This document shows, piece after piece, positions 17,619 through 26,928 of a stretch of DNA of 34,349 bases. The position numbers were made by a program, and so were the translations under genes. The stretch lies in assembly GCA_002774635.1 (NCBI GenBank), contig PEXU01000019.1:1-34349 (forward strand), read 5' to 3'. Positions within the stretch are counted from its first letter, which is position 1; each line of letters starts with the position of its first letter. This stretch comes from Candidatus Kerfeldbacteria bacterium CG08_land_8_20_14_0_20_40_16. GTDB taxonomy: Bacteria; Patescibacteriota; Patescibacteriia; UM-FILTER-42-10. Below the pieces are notes generated by a model. That model was not told the origin of the DNA. It saw only the letters and a program-made list of their open reading frames with translations, and did no database searches.

Positions 17619-18560
17619 ATGGCTTCCAGAACGAAACCGGAAATCCGCAAAGACTACATCCAAGACAAATATGTTATTATCGCGCCGCAAAGAGGAAAGC
17701 GGCCCCACGATTTTGAACAGATTGTTAGCAAGGTCACTGAGACTAAAAAATGCGTCTTCTGCCCAGAAAACGTGGAGCAAGATTTGATTATCAGAAAATA
17801 CGACGGCCAAGGGGGAAGTTGGTCTTTGCTTACCCTAAAAAACAAATTTCCCGCTGTTACCACTGATAATCCTGGCGCTTATGGTGTTCAAGAATTAATT
17901 ATTGAAACTCCGGATCACGCCACAGAGTTAGAACATCTATCAGCCCAGCAGATTAAAAAATTGCTTGACGTCTACGCCGAACGCACTTACGAAATATCAA
18001 AAGACAAAAAGATTGAGTATATTTTGATTTTCAAAAATAACGGCGGCCGGGCCGGCGCCTCTATTGCCCACGCCCACTCCCAGATTTTTGCCACCGCCTT
18101 TTTACCCCCTCATTTAATCGATAAATCGCAAAGAACCCAAAGATACAAGCTGGAAACCGGCACCTGCGTTTATTGTGATGTAATCGAAAGAGAACGCAAA
18201 AGCCCCCGCTTTGTCTGGGAAGACGAGCACGTCATTGTTTTTACTCCTTACGCCTCCATCCACAACTATGAAATTTGGATTATGCCTAAAAGACACTTAG
18301 ATAACGTGATGGTGTTGAATAACGCGGAAAAACTTTCTTTTGCCACGGCATTGAAGAATGTGCTGCAGAAGATTGAGAAGTTGAATTTTCCCTATAACTA
18401 CTATTTCCATCAAGTAATTAACGATAGCGATCAACATCTTTATATGAAAATCACCCCCCGCGGCTCGGTTTGGGCCGGCGTGGAAATCGGCTCGGGTGTC
18501 ATTATTAACCCCATTGCACCAGAAGAAGCAGCGGAGTTTTATCGAAACGGAACTAAATAA
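17619..18560 (+). CDS. galT: Galactose-1-phosphate uridylyltransferase family (GalT/HIT-like)
   Basis: EIRKDYIQDKYVIIAPQRGKRPHDF, CVFCPENVE, SIAHAHSQIFATAFLPPHL, NYEIWIMPKRH. Confidence 0.85.
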   Translation: MASRTKPEIRKDYIQDKYVIIAPQRGKRPHDFEQIVSKVTETKKCVFCPENVEQDLIIRKYDGQGGSWSLLTLKNKFPAVTTDNPGAYGVQELIIETPDHATELEHLSAQQIKKLLDVYAERTYEISKDKKIEYILIFKNNGGRAGASIAHAHSQIFATAFLPPHLIDKSQRTQRYKLETGTCVYCDVIERERKSPRFVWEDEHVIVFTPYASIHNYEIWIMPKRHLDNVMVLNNAEKLSFATALKNVLQKIEKLNFPYNYYFHQVINDSDQHLYMKITPRGSVWAGVEIGSGVIINPIAPEEAAEFYRNGTK

Positions 18561-18601
18561 AATATAAAAAGTAAACCCCTCAACGGGGGCCTGTATTACA
18601 C

Positions 18602-18635
18602 AAGAAGGAGCGATTTCGAAATCGCTTCTTCTTTT
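18602..18635. terminator. Bidirectional terminator between convergent galT and tyrS
   Basis: AAGAAGgAGCGATTTCGAAATCGCTtCTTCTT plus T-tract; convergent gene ends. Confidence 0.8.
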
Positions 18636-18645
18636 TAATCCAAAA

Positions 18646-19833
18646 TTATTTTACCTTCACAAATTTTCTTTTCCCGACTTGAACAATATCGTGCGCTTTT
18701 ATCGTTATTTCTTTTTGAGAGATTTTTTTCTGATTAATCCTGACTGCACCCTGCTCAATCATTAGGCGCGCTTCGGATTTGGAGCTGACCAGCCCCGTTT
18801 TAACCAATAATCCACCAAGATCCCATTTCTTTTTTTCTAATTTCAATTCTGGGATAGCGTCCGGTAACTTTTTATCTCTAAACTGTTCGTTGAACTCCTG
18901 CTCTGCCTGATCAGCATCTTTCGCTAAATAGAAAATCTTGATTACTTCTTTGGCCAAGTCAGCTTTTAAATCTCTGGGGTTGGCCTGTTGAATCTGGACA
19001 TCCTTTTTTAATTTTTTTATTCGATCAAGCGGAATGTCGGTAACTAATTTATAATATTTCCAAATCAGACCATCTGGTAAGGACATAACTTTACCGAATA
19101 TTTCCTTGGCCGAATCATTAAAAGCGATATAATTCTTGTAACTCTTGCTCATTTTTCTCACGCCGTCAGTCCCCTCTAAAAGAGGTACGGTGATAATATC
19201 CTGTTGGGGCTGATTATATCTCTTTTGAACCTTCCTGCCAGTCAGTAGATTGAATTTTTGATCGGTTCCTCCTATCTCTACATCCGCTTTTAACTCAACC
19301 GAATCGTATCCTTGTAACAAGGGATAAAATAGTTCCAGCATACTGACATCAACGTCATTTTTTATTCTTTTCTTAAAATCATCTCTTTCCACCAAGCGAG
19401 CGTAGGTAAACTTTGAGCTGATTTCCATAATAAAATTTGCCTTCTTCTTATTGTACCATTCACTATTATGCCTTATTTCAACTTTTTTGATATTTAAAAC
19501 CTTGCCGGCCTGACTAATGTAGTTTTTTTCATTTTCCTTCAGCTCATCAATGGTGAGCATGGGGCGGACTTCCGAACGGCCGGAAGGATCTCCGATCATA
19601 CCGGTATAATCCCCGATTAGAAAAATTACTTGGTGTCCCAGATCCTGAAACTGTTTTAATTTTTTTAGAACCACCCAGTGACCCAAATGCAAATCAGGGG
19701 CGGTAGGATCAATACCCAGTTTTACCCTTAGTTTTTTCCCAGAAGTAAGCTTTCTCTTAAGGCTATCAATTTCAATTATTTCTTCTACCCCTCTTTCCAA
19801 GAGTGTTTTTATTTTTTCTTTAGTTTCTTTCAC
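18646..19833 (-). CDS. tyrS: Tyrosyl-tRNA synthetase
   Basis: LRVKLGIDPTAPDLHLGHWVVLKKL (HIGH-type), GGTDQKFNLLTGR, KMSKSYKN, C-terminal S4-like region. Confidence 0.95.
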   Translation of the reverse strand: MKETKEKIKTLLERGVEEIIEIDSLKRKLTSGKKLRVKLGIDPTAPDLHLGHWVVLKKLKQFQDLGHQVIFLIGDYTGMIGDPSGRSEVRPMLTIDELKENEKNYISQAGKVLNIKKVEIRHNSEWYNKKKANFIMEISSKFTYARLVERDDFKKRIKNDVDVSMLELFYPLLQGYDSVELKADVEIGGTDQKFNLLTGRKVQKRYNQPQQDIITVPLLEGTDGVRKMSKSYKNYIAFNDSAKEIFGKVMSLPDGLIWKYYKLVTDIPLDRIKKLKKDVQIQQANPRDLKADLAKEVIKIFYLAKDADQAEQEFNEQFRDKKLPDAIPELKLEKKKWDLGGLLVKTGLVSSKSEARLMIEQGAVRINQKKISQKEITIKAHDIVQVGKRKFVKVK

Positions 19834-19892
19834 CCCGTAAGAAATTTTATATACTTAATTAATATGATTAATAATAGCTTGAGTTGATATAA

Positions 19893-20013
19893 ATCCCATT
19901 AGAAGCCCAAGCTTTAGGTAGCTTTAATCAATCATAAGAGTTAATGCTCTCTAGAAACGATTCTGATGGGATAAACCCGGTTAGAATAATTATATTTAAT
20001 TTCTAACGGGGTT
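19893..20013. repeat. Two adjacent long inverted repeats between tyrS and the ROK kinase gene
   Basis: ATCCCATTAGAA (19893-19904)/TTCTGATGGGAT (19961-19972), one wobble; AACCCGGTTAGAA (19974-19986)/TTCTAACGGGGTT (20001-20013), one mismatch. Confidence 0.65.
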
Positions 20014-20067
20014 CATGTTTAAATTATACCGCAAAATTGTTATAATAGAAAGTGAATTTATCGCTTT

Positions 20068-20940
20068 ATGAAACAGAAAGCATACATCGGCATTGACATG
20101 GGCGGCACCGCCATTAAAGGCGGGCTTGTTTCGCCTAACGGAAAGTTAATAAGGTGCCATTGGATTCCGGTTTCGGCTCCCCGTTCCAAAAAAAAGACGG
20201 TTCAGGAGGTTATTGCTTTTATTAATGTTCTAGCTAGGTCCACTCCTAAACCAGGTGCGATCGGACTGGGCTGGCCCGCAACCGTGAATATCGCCTTATC
20301 GGGAAAAGAAATTGTCACGATAATAAAAAGAAAGTTCGGTCTACCAGTATTTTTAGAAAACGATGCTAGTTGTTTTACTCTATCAGAAGCATTAATTGGC
20401 TCCGGAAAAGATTTTCCCGTTGTGCTGGGAATCACTTTGGGCACCGGGGTAGGATCGGGGTTAGTGATTAATAAACAGATTTACCAGGGACGGAAAAGTG
20501 CTCCTGAATTCGGACATACCACCATAGACCACCAAGGACCTAGGTGTAGTTGTGGTAACCGAGGCTGCTTAGAGGCTTATTTAGGAAAAACAGGAATGGC
20601 GAAGATGGCCAGGAGATTTCATTTAAAGCCTGCTGATGGATTGACTCTTTATCAAGCCGCCAGAAAAGGTAATCGAAGGGCGCTTAAGCTCTGGAATGAA
20701 TTTGGCAAGTTATTGGGAATAGGATTAGTCAATGCCCTCAACTGCTTTGAGCCTAATGTAATAGTAATCGGAGGAGGGGTCAGTAAAGCCTGGCCATTTT
20801 TTAGTGCTTCGATGAGAAAAGAGATGGATCGTAGATCATTTCATAATTCCTGCCCGATAAAATTGTCCCGGTTAGAAAATAGTGGAATTATCGGGGCCAC
20901 TTTAATGGCTCGGCAAAATTTTGACAAATTTAGAGAATAA
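20068..20940 (+). CDS. ROK family sugar kinase (glucokinase-like)
   Basis: YIGIDMGGTAIKGGLV, GITLGTGVGSGLVI, EFGHTTIDHQGPRCSCGNRGCLEAYLG. Confidence 0.92.
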   Translation: MKQKAYIGIDMGGTAIKGGLVSPNGKLIRCHWIPVSAPRSKKKTVQEVIAFINVLARSTPKPGAIGLGWPATVNIALSGKEIVTIIKRKFGLPVFLENDASCFTLSEALIGSGKDFPVVLGITLGTGVGSGLVINKQIYQGRKSAPEFGHTTIDHQGPRCSCGNRGCLEAYLGKTGMAKMARRFHLKPADGLTLYQAARKGNRRALKLWNEFGKLLGIGLVNALNCFEPNVIVIGGGVSKAWPFFSASMRKEMDRRSFHNSCPIKLSRLENSGIIGATLMARQNFDKFRE

Positions 20941-20999
20941 CTCTTTAATATAGGAATAAACCAACCTTAATTTTTAGTTTTTCACTTTTATCTTCTGCT

Positions 21000-23837
21000 A
21001 TGCCTATTCCTCAACTGTCAAAAAGATACCAGCAAACTTGGAAAAAACACGCTATTGGCACAACTCCTTCTGGAAAAAAGAAGAGGCCGCAAAAAACCAT
21101 TGTGCTGCTACTTAAAATTGTAGTTGCGCTTTTTATTATCGGCGGGATATTAGGAGTGTCCGCTTTTGCCTGGTTTTCTAAGGACTTACCGGATCCTAAT
21201 CGAATTTTAGAAAGAAACATTGCTCAGAGCACAAAAATATATGATCGTTCTGGCAATACCCTGCTGTATGAAATCCACGGGGAACAAAAAAGAACTTTGG
21301 TTACCCTAGATCAGATTCCGGACTATCTGCAAAAAGCCACTGTTGTGATTGAGGATAAAGATTTTTATAAACACGGGGGGATAAGCCTTTGGGCTATTTT
21401 TCGTACCGCTATCACTAATGTATTTTTGGGCCGTAAAGCGGGTGGCTCAACCCTTACCCAACAATTAGTAAAGAATGCCATCCTTACCCCGGAAAAAACC
21501 TATACCAGAAAAATTAAAGAGGCAATTTTATCTTACAATCTGGAAAAAAAATTCACCAAAGATGAAATTCTTCAAATGTACCTTAACGAGATACCGTACG
21601 GATCCAATGCTTATGGTGTTGAATCAGCCGCTAATACCTATTTCGGGAAAAACGTTCAAGATCTCACTTTAGCCGAAAGCACTATCTTGGCCGCCCTACC
21701 CCAAGCCCCCTCTTATTATTCACCTTACGGCAGCTATCTTGATGATCTAATCGGCCGGCAACAGTATATTCTGGATCTAATGGCCGAAAACGGATATATC
21801 ACCGAACAGCAAGCCTCTGAAGCTAGAGACGAAAAATTAGATTTTAAGCAACGAATTGAGAATATTAATGCCCCCCACTTTGTTTTTTATATCAAAGAGC
21901 TACTGACTGAAAAATACGGAGAAAGGATGGTAGAACAAGGAGGTTTAAAAGTCTACACTACGCTCGACAGCTATAAACAAGGGGTGGCCGAAGAAGTGGT
22001 TAGTGAATGGGCAACCAAAAATGAGCGCTATAACGCTAGCAACGCTGCTCTTGTTTCCATTGACACCAAGTCAGGAGAAATTTTGGCCATGGTCGGCTCC
22101 CGAGACTTCTTTAATGAAGAAATCGATGGTCAAGTTAACGTGGCTATTCGCGATCGGCAACCCGGATCTTCCTTTAAGCCGGTTGTTTACGCTACCGCTT
22201 TTGAAAAAGGATACACGCCCGAAACTATGCTTTTTGATTTAAAGACCGATTTTGGTAATTATTCTCCTTCTAATTACGATCTCACTGAACACGGCCCAGT
22301 ATCAATGAAGCAGGCTTTAGCCGGCTCCTTAAATATTCCGGCGGTTAAAACTCTTTATCTGGCCGGCGTGGACAATGTTTTAAACACCGCCCACGCCATG
22401 GGATATTCCACTTTAAACGACCGTGAGCGTTATGGCCTTTCCTTAGTCTTAGGAGGAGGAGAGGTAAAACTTTTGGAGCACACCGCGGCTTTCGCTGTTT
22501 TTGCCCGAGAGGGAATTCGTTATCCTACTACCGCTATTCTTAAGGTAGAAGACAATGATGGTAAGATTCTGGAAGAATATAAAGAATCGAAGGGCCAAGA
22601 AGTGTTGGATCAAAAAATTGCTCAGCAAATCAACAGTGTTCTTACTGATAATAATGCCCGGGCCTTCGTTTTTGGCTCCCAGAATTATTTAACTCTCTCC
22701 GATCGTCCCGTAGCCGCCAAAACCGGAACCACTGATGATTTCCGGGACGCCTGGACTTTGGGGTACACTCCTTCTATTGCTACCGGGGTCTGGGTGGGAA
22801 ATAATGACAATTCCGAGATGTCTCGAGGTGCAGCTGGCGCAGTGGTTGCCGCTCCGATCTGGCACGAGTATATGCGGCGAGTTCTTACCGGAACTCCGGT
22901 AGAATTGTTTCATTCTCCTCCTTCGGAAGACATTGAAAAACCAATTCTCCAAGGACGAATTGATACCACCGTTACTAAAAAAGTAGATCTCTATTCCGAA
23001 AAAGTAATCCCTAATTCCTGTCTTGATTCTTATCCGGAAAAATATATTAAAGACAAGGAGTTTAAAGAAACACACAACATCCTTTATTTTATTGACCACA
23101 ATGACCCCCGCGGTCCGGCACCAACTAACCCTGAAAAAGATCCTCAATACCAAAAGTGGGAAGCGCCAGTCAGGCGCTGGGCCGAAGCTCATGGCTATAC
23201 CTATAATTTTGAATATGAAAGTTGTGACAAGCGTACTCTTGGATCCCAGCCCGAGGTAAGCATCACAAATCCAAAACAAAATTCTACCTTAAACGAAAAC
23301 GCTTTTAATATTGCCACCACTGTTTCCGCGGGCCAAGCACATTATTTAACAAAAGTGGAATATTATATTGACACCACCTTAATTGAATCAGTGACCAGTA
23401 GCCCTTTTCAGACCACTTACCAACCAACTAATCTTACCAATGGAGATCATAAATTAACGGTCCGGGCCTACGACGAGATCTCTAATTTTTCCGAGGACAG
23501 TGTCAATTTCAACTATCAGTCAAAGCAAGGCTCTACAATTTATTTTACTAACCCCGGTCAATCTAGTTCCGTCAGTGTAGATGAGTTTCCGATTAACTTA
23601 AAAGCATACGCCTACGACCCCGCGGGAATTGACCGAATTGATTTCTACTTCTTTGATGCTAATCTCTCTTCCCCTCCCTCCATTCTTATTAATTCCGTTG
23701 AATCACCCACCTCCAATTTAATAAACTCTTTTTGGACGGAAGCTCCGGCGACTGGAGAATACAAATTATATGTTACGGTAACTAATCGTAACCAAAAAGA
23801 GACGGGAAGTGATCGTCTCTCTCTGACTGTCAATTAA
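21000..23837 (+). CDS. Class A penicillin-binding protein (PBP1A family) with C-terminal Ig-like repeats
   Basis: VVIEDKDFYKHGGISLWAIFR, GGSTLTQQLVKN, RQPGSSFKPVVYATAFE, AAKTGTTDDFRDAW; C-terminal VEYYIDTTLIESVTSSPFQTTYQPTNLTNGDHKLTVRAYD. Confidence 0.93.
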   Translation: MPIPQLSKRYQQTWKKHAIGTTPSGKKKRPQKTIVLLLKIVVALFIIGGILGVSAFAWFSKDLPDPNRILERNIAQSTKIYDRSGNTLLYEIHGEQKRTLVTLDQIPDYLQKATVVIEDKDFYKHGGISLWAIFRTAITNVFLGRKAGGSTLTQQLVKNAILTPEKTYTRKIKEAILSYNLEKKFTKDEILQMYLNEIPYGSNAYGVESAANTYFGKNVQDLTLAESTILAALPQAPSYYSPYGSYLDDLIGRQQYILDLMAENGYITEQQASEARDEKLDFKQRIENINAPHFVFYIKELLTEKYGERMVEQGGLKVYTTLDSYKQGVAEEVVSEWATKNERYNASNAALVSIDTKSGEILAMVGSRDFFNEEIDGQVNVAIRDRQPGSSFKPVVYATAFEKGYTPETMLFDLKTDFGNYSPSNYDLTEHGPVSMKQALAGSLNIPAVKTLYLAGVDNVLNTAHAMGYSTLNDRERYGLSLVLGGGEVKLLEHTAAFAVFAREGIRYPTTAILKVEDNDGKILEEYKESKGQEVLDQKIAQQINSVLTDNNARAFVFGSQNYLTLSDRPVAAKTGTTDDFRDAWTLGYTPSIATGVWVGNNDNSEMSRGAAGAVVAAPIWHEYMRRVLTGTPVELFHSPPSEDIEKPILQGRIDTTVTKKVDLYSEKVIPNSCLDSYPEKYIKDKEFKETHNILYFIDHNDPRGPAPTNPEKDPQYQKWEAPVRRWAEAHGYTYNFEYESCDKRTLGSQPEVSITNPKQNSTLNENAFNIATTVSAGQAHYLTKVEYYIDTTLIESVTSSPFQTTYQPTNLTNGDHKLTVRAYDEISNFSEDSVNFNYQSKQGSTIYFTNPGQSSSVSVDEFPINLKAYAYDPAGIDRIDFYFFDANLSSPPSILINSVESPTSNLINSFWTEAPATGEYKLYVTVTNRNQKETGSDRLSLTVN

Positions 23838-23841
23838 TCGC

Positions 23842-24141
23842 TTATCTTATTTGGAACCGCAAGCTTTTTATTGCGGCTTTATTGTATTTACTATTGATTA
23901 TTTTTACAATTTTCTTCTCTTTCAATTTCAGCTCGGCGGCATAAACCGAATCCTTAACCTGAATAGTTAATACTCCTCCCCTTAAATAACGAGGTTTGAC
24001 TCGTTCCAAAACTTGCCTTCCCCATGTTTCTACAGCAATGTTTTTGAAATCTTGTATTATTTGAGCCGCGGTTAGTTTTTGTTGAATCCCCGCTCTTTTT
24101 ATTGCCCCTTCTAAAAGATTGCCTATCTTTTGGATAGTCAT
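23842..24141 (-). CDS. DUF721/DciA-like protein
   Basis: AVETWGRQVLERVKPRYLRGGVLTIQVKDSVYAAELKLKEKKIVKIIN; located next to dnaN. Confidence 0.7.
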   Translation of the reverse strand: MTIQKIGNLLEGAIKRAGIQQKLTAAQIIQDFKNIAVETWGRQVLERVKPRYLRGGVLTIQVKDSVYAAELKLKEKKIVKIINSKYNKAAIKSLRFQIR

Positions 24142-24148
24142 TTTCTCG

Positions 24149-25255
24149 CTACTGTTTTATCGGCATAATAATGTAAAGGTAGTCTACTTTTTCTTCTGGT
24201 CTAATTACTCCTGGATTAGTATTATTTATTATCTCAAGCACCACCTTTTCTGAAGTTATGTTCTGGAGACCATCTAGAAGATAGCGGTAATTGAAAACAA
24301 TTTCATTTTCTTCCCCTTCGGTAACAGCTTCCAGTCGAGAAACGTTTTCTCCTAATTGGGCATTAACTGCCGAGACTACCATCTCCTTTTGATTAGGCCG
24401 AATTTTTATATTTATATCATTTACCCCGCTTCGAGCAAAAAGGCTGGTTGTTTTTATTGTTTTAATTAAATCTTCTTTATTGGCAATTATTCTCGTTTTA
24501 TATTCCTTGGGGATAATCTGTTGATAATCAGGATAGCTTCCTTCGATTGCTCTTGAGATTATTTCGATTTCATCAAGACAAAACAAGGCTTGGTTCTCTG
24601 CAAGATAAACCTCCAAGTTTTCAACAGTGCTAATACTTAATATCCTAATCAACTCCTGTAGTGTTTTGGTGGGTAGAATGGTTTCCGTTTCCAGATCCTG
24701 TTTTTTTTCGATTTTTATAACTTTTTCGGCCAGTCGGTAACTGTCGGTAGCAACTAATCTTATCTCTTTTTCTCTAATCTTCATTAATACCCCGCTTATC
24801 TCCGGTCTGGTTTCGTCATAGGCTGCGGCAAAAATAGTTTCTCTAATTGCTTCTTTCAGCTCCTCTACGTTTAGCTGAATTTTATTTTTCTTTTCTAATG
24901 AGGGGAGTAAGGGATAATCTTCCGCGCTCATGCCCTGAATGGTTGTTTCCTGATCGGTGCACTTGATGTAGATTTTCTTGTCAGACTCCTCTATGCTTAT
25001 TTTTTCGTTTGGTAAAAGGCTCACGTAGTCTGCAAATAGTTTCGCTGGAACAGTTATTTTTCCGGGTTTTTCTATTTTCCCCCTAATTTGACAACTAATT
25101 CCCATTTCGAGGTTCGTCGAAGACAATTCAATTGTTCCGCCCTCTGTTTTAACAAGAACGTTGTCTAAAATCGGAAGGGTTGTACTTTTGCTTGCTAAGT
25201 GGCTTACGATGTTAAGCCCTTGGTTTAGGTTTTCCTGAGTACAAAATATTTTCAT
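24149..25255 (-). CDS. dnaN: DNA polymerase III beta subunit (sliding clamp)
   Basis: MKIFCTQENLNQGLNIVSHLASKSTTLPILDNVLVKTEGGTIELSSTNLEMGI; C-terminal YLYIIMPIK. Confidence 0.95.
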   Translation of the reverse strand: MKIFCTQENLNQGLNIVSHLASKSTTLPILDNVLVKTEGGTIELSSTNLEMGISCQIRGKIEKPGKITVPAKLFADYVSLLPNEKISIEESDKKIYIKCTDQETTIQGMSAEDYPLLPSLEKKNKIQLNVEELKEAIRETIFAAAYDETRPEISGVLMKIREKEIRLVATDSYRLAEKVIKIEKKQDLETETILPTKTLQELIRILSISTVENLEVYLAENQALFCLDEIEIISRAIEGSYPDYQQIIPKEYKTRIIANKEDLIKTIKTTSLFARSGVNDINIKIRPNQKEMVVSAVNAQLGENVSRLEAVTEGEENEIVFNYRYLLDGLQNITSEKVVLEIINNTNPGVIRPEEKVDYLYIIMPIKQ

Positions 25256-25500
25256 ATTATTATAATAAATATAATTTATATTTAATTAGTAGTAGTAGTA
25301 GGCGGGTTGATAAGTGGAAAAGGTTTTAAAGTTTGTTTTTTGTTAAGAAAAAAGGAGTTTGTTTTTTAATAGGGCTAGGGATAAGATTCTGGAAAAGATG
25401 GGGATATTGGTTTTGAAAAGATAAAAAGAAAACAAATTTTGTTTTATTCACAGTTCCCTCACAATTTAATACCCAAGCCACTCCCTGGTTAGTAGGGGTT
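25256..25500. promoter_or_regulatory. oriC: Putative oriC unwinding region between dnaA and dnaN
   Basis: On minus strand: TTTTCCACT-TATCAACC (DnaA-box-like), CCCGCC, (CTA)5 on minus = TAG x5 on plus (25287-25301), then AT-rich tract up to the dnaN ATG; additional TTATTCACA at 25444-25452 (+). Confidence 0.7.
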
Positions 25501-26880
25501 TTACCCCACCTGGTTGTAAATTCTCTGTTTAATAAGATCAATTTCTTGTTTAATTTTTTCGTTTTCTTCAATCTCTTTAGCAATTTTTAGATAAGCGTGC
25601 ATAGCGGTGGTGTGATCCCTTCCGCCAATCTCTTGCCCAATATTAGGATAAGAACTTTTTATCTCTTCCCGCATTAAATACATGGTAATCTGGCGGGGAA
25701 CCACCAACTCTCTTTTTCTGCATTCACCCGTTAGTTCCTTGATACTAATGTCATAAAATTCAGCGACGGTGTGGATAAGGTTTTTGGAGGTTATTGCCCC
25801 CTTGCGAGAAGTTTTAGATAGAGTGGATAAGACATTCTTAACGGTATCGAGATCGAGGGGAGAGCGATTTAATTCATGGTAGGCGATAAGACGGTTTAAG
25901 GCCCCTTCGAGCTCTCTAACGTTGCTTTGAACCGAGGAGGCAATATAGGCCAGTAGCTCCCGATCAAGAACATCATACCCTCTTTCCCGGCACTTGCTTT
26001 CTAGAATGGCAATTCGAGTTTCTAAATCCGGGCTGGAGATATCCGCAATCATCCCCCATTCAAAGCGAGAAACTAAGCGATGCTCTAACGCCGGGATCGC
26101 TTTGGGAGGACGATCAGAGCTAATTACAATTTGCTTATTAGATTGATGAAGGGCGTTAAAAGTATGAAAAAATTCTTCCTGAGTTCTTTCCTTGGTGGCC
26201 AAGAATTGAATGTCGTCGATTAGCAGAAGATCGGCGGAACGGTAGAATTCTTTAAACTGTTCCGTGATCCCCTTGCTTACCGCTTGAATGAATTCATTGG
26301 TGAATTTTTCGCAAGTGACATAAACTACCTTTTTATTTTTAAATATTCCTAAAGATTTATGTCCGATCGCTTGCAAAAGATGGGTTTTCCCCAACCCCAC
26401 CCCACCGTAGATGAAAAGGGGGTTATATACTATCCCTGGCTTTTCGGCTACCGCCCCGCAAGCCGCCTTGGCCAAATCATTTCCTTTCCCTACCACAAAA
26501 TTTTCAAAGGTATAGCGGGGGTTTAATCCGTTGACAGGAGTACTTGACTCCCCCTTTTTAGTTGCCGCATCCAGCTGTTTCTTCTGTTTTTCAACATCGT
26601 CCGCAGCAGCAGAAGTAAGTTTTGCGTTTCTCATGCTTTCTACCCGGTAGACGATCTCTTTTAATTTATTATCGGTAAGATTGTGAAAGGCCTGACTGAT
26701 TGCTTTGTGGTATTTATTTTCAAACCAGGTTTTAGTAAAGGTGTTGGGTACCGCGATTACCACCTTGCTTTCACTAAGTTCAGAAATAAAGGTATTCTTA
26801 AACCAGGTGGTAAAGTTGGCTTTACTAAGCGACAGCTCTAATTCTCCTAAGATCGCTTGCCAGAGTTGTTCTTTATTCAT
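25501..26880 (-). CDS. dnaA: Chromosomal replication initiator DnaA
   Basis: NPLFIYGGVGLGKTHLLQAIGH, LLLIDDIQFLATKERTQEEFFHTFNAL, IGQEIGGRDHTTAMHAYLKI; start MNKEQLWQAILGEL at 26880 preferred over track start 26928. Confidence 0.97.
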   Translation of the reverse strand: MNKEQLWQAILGELELSLSKANFTTWFKNTFISELSESKVVIAVPNTFTKTWFENKYHKAISQAFHNLTDNKLKEIVYRVESMRNAKLTSAAADDVEKQKKQLDAATKKGESSTPVNGLNPRYTFENFVVGKGNDLAKAACGAVAEKPGIVYNPLFIYGGVGLGKTHLLQAIGHKSLGIFKNKKVVYVTCEKFTNEFIQAVSKGITEQFKEFYRSADLLLIDDIQFLATKERTQEEFFHTFNALHQSNKQIVISSDRPPKAIPALEHRLVSRFEWGMIADISSPDLETRIAILESKCRERGYDVLDRELLAYIASSVQSNVRELEGALNRLIAYHELNRSPLDLDTVKNVLSTLSKTSRKGAITSKNLIHTVAEFYDISIKELTGECRKRELVVPRQITMYLMREEIKSSYPNIGQEIGGRDHTTAMHAYLKIAKEIEENEKIKQEIDLIKQRIYNQVG

Positions 26881-26928
26881 TTTAGACCCAAGGTAGCCTG
26901 AATAATTAGCTACTCCTGAATATACCAC

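Noticed and set aside
19834-20067. T-box riboswitch for tyrS
   Set aside because: Looked for an AGGGTGGNACCGCG-type antiterminator in the tyrS leader on the minus strand and did not see one.
22689-23279. 196-aa minus-strand ORF antisense to PBP1A
   Set aside because: Shadow ORF opposite a clearly coding PBP1A sequence; low-complexity composition typical of antisense frames.
25326-25583. 85-aa minus-strand ORF between dnaA and dnaN
   Set aside because: Overlaps the dnaA 3' end out of frame and covers oriC-like DNA; lysine-rich low-complexity translation.
25770-25778. Perfect DnaA box TGTGGATAA inside dnaA
   Set aside because: Lies in the coding sequence (HTV codons) and is isolated; may be coincidental, so not used as origin evidence.
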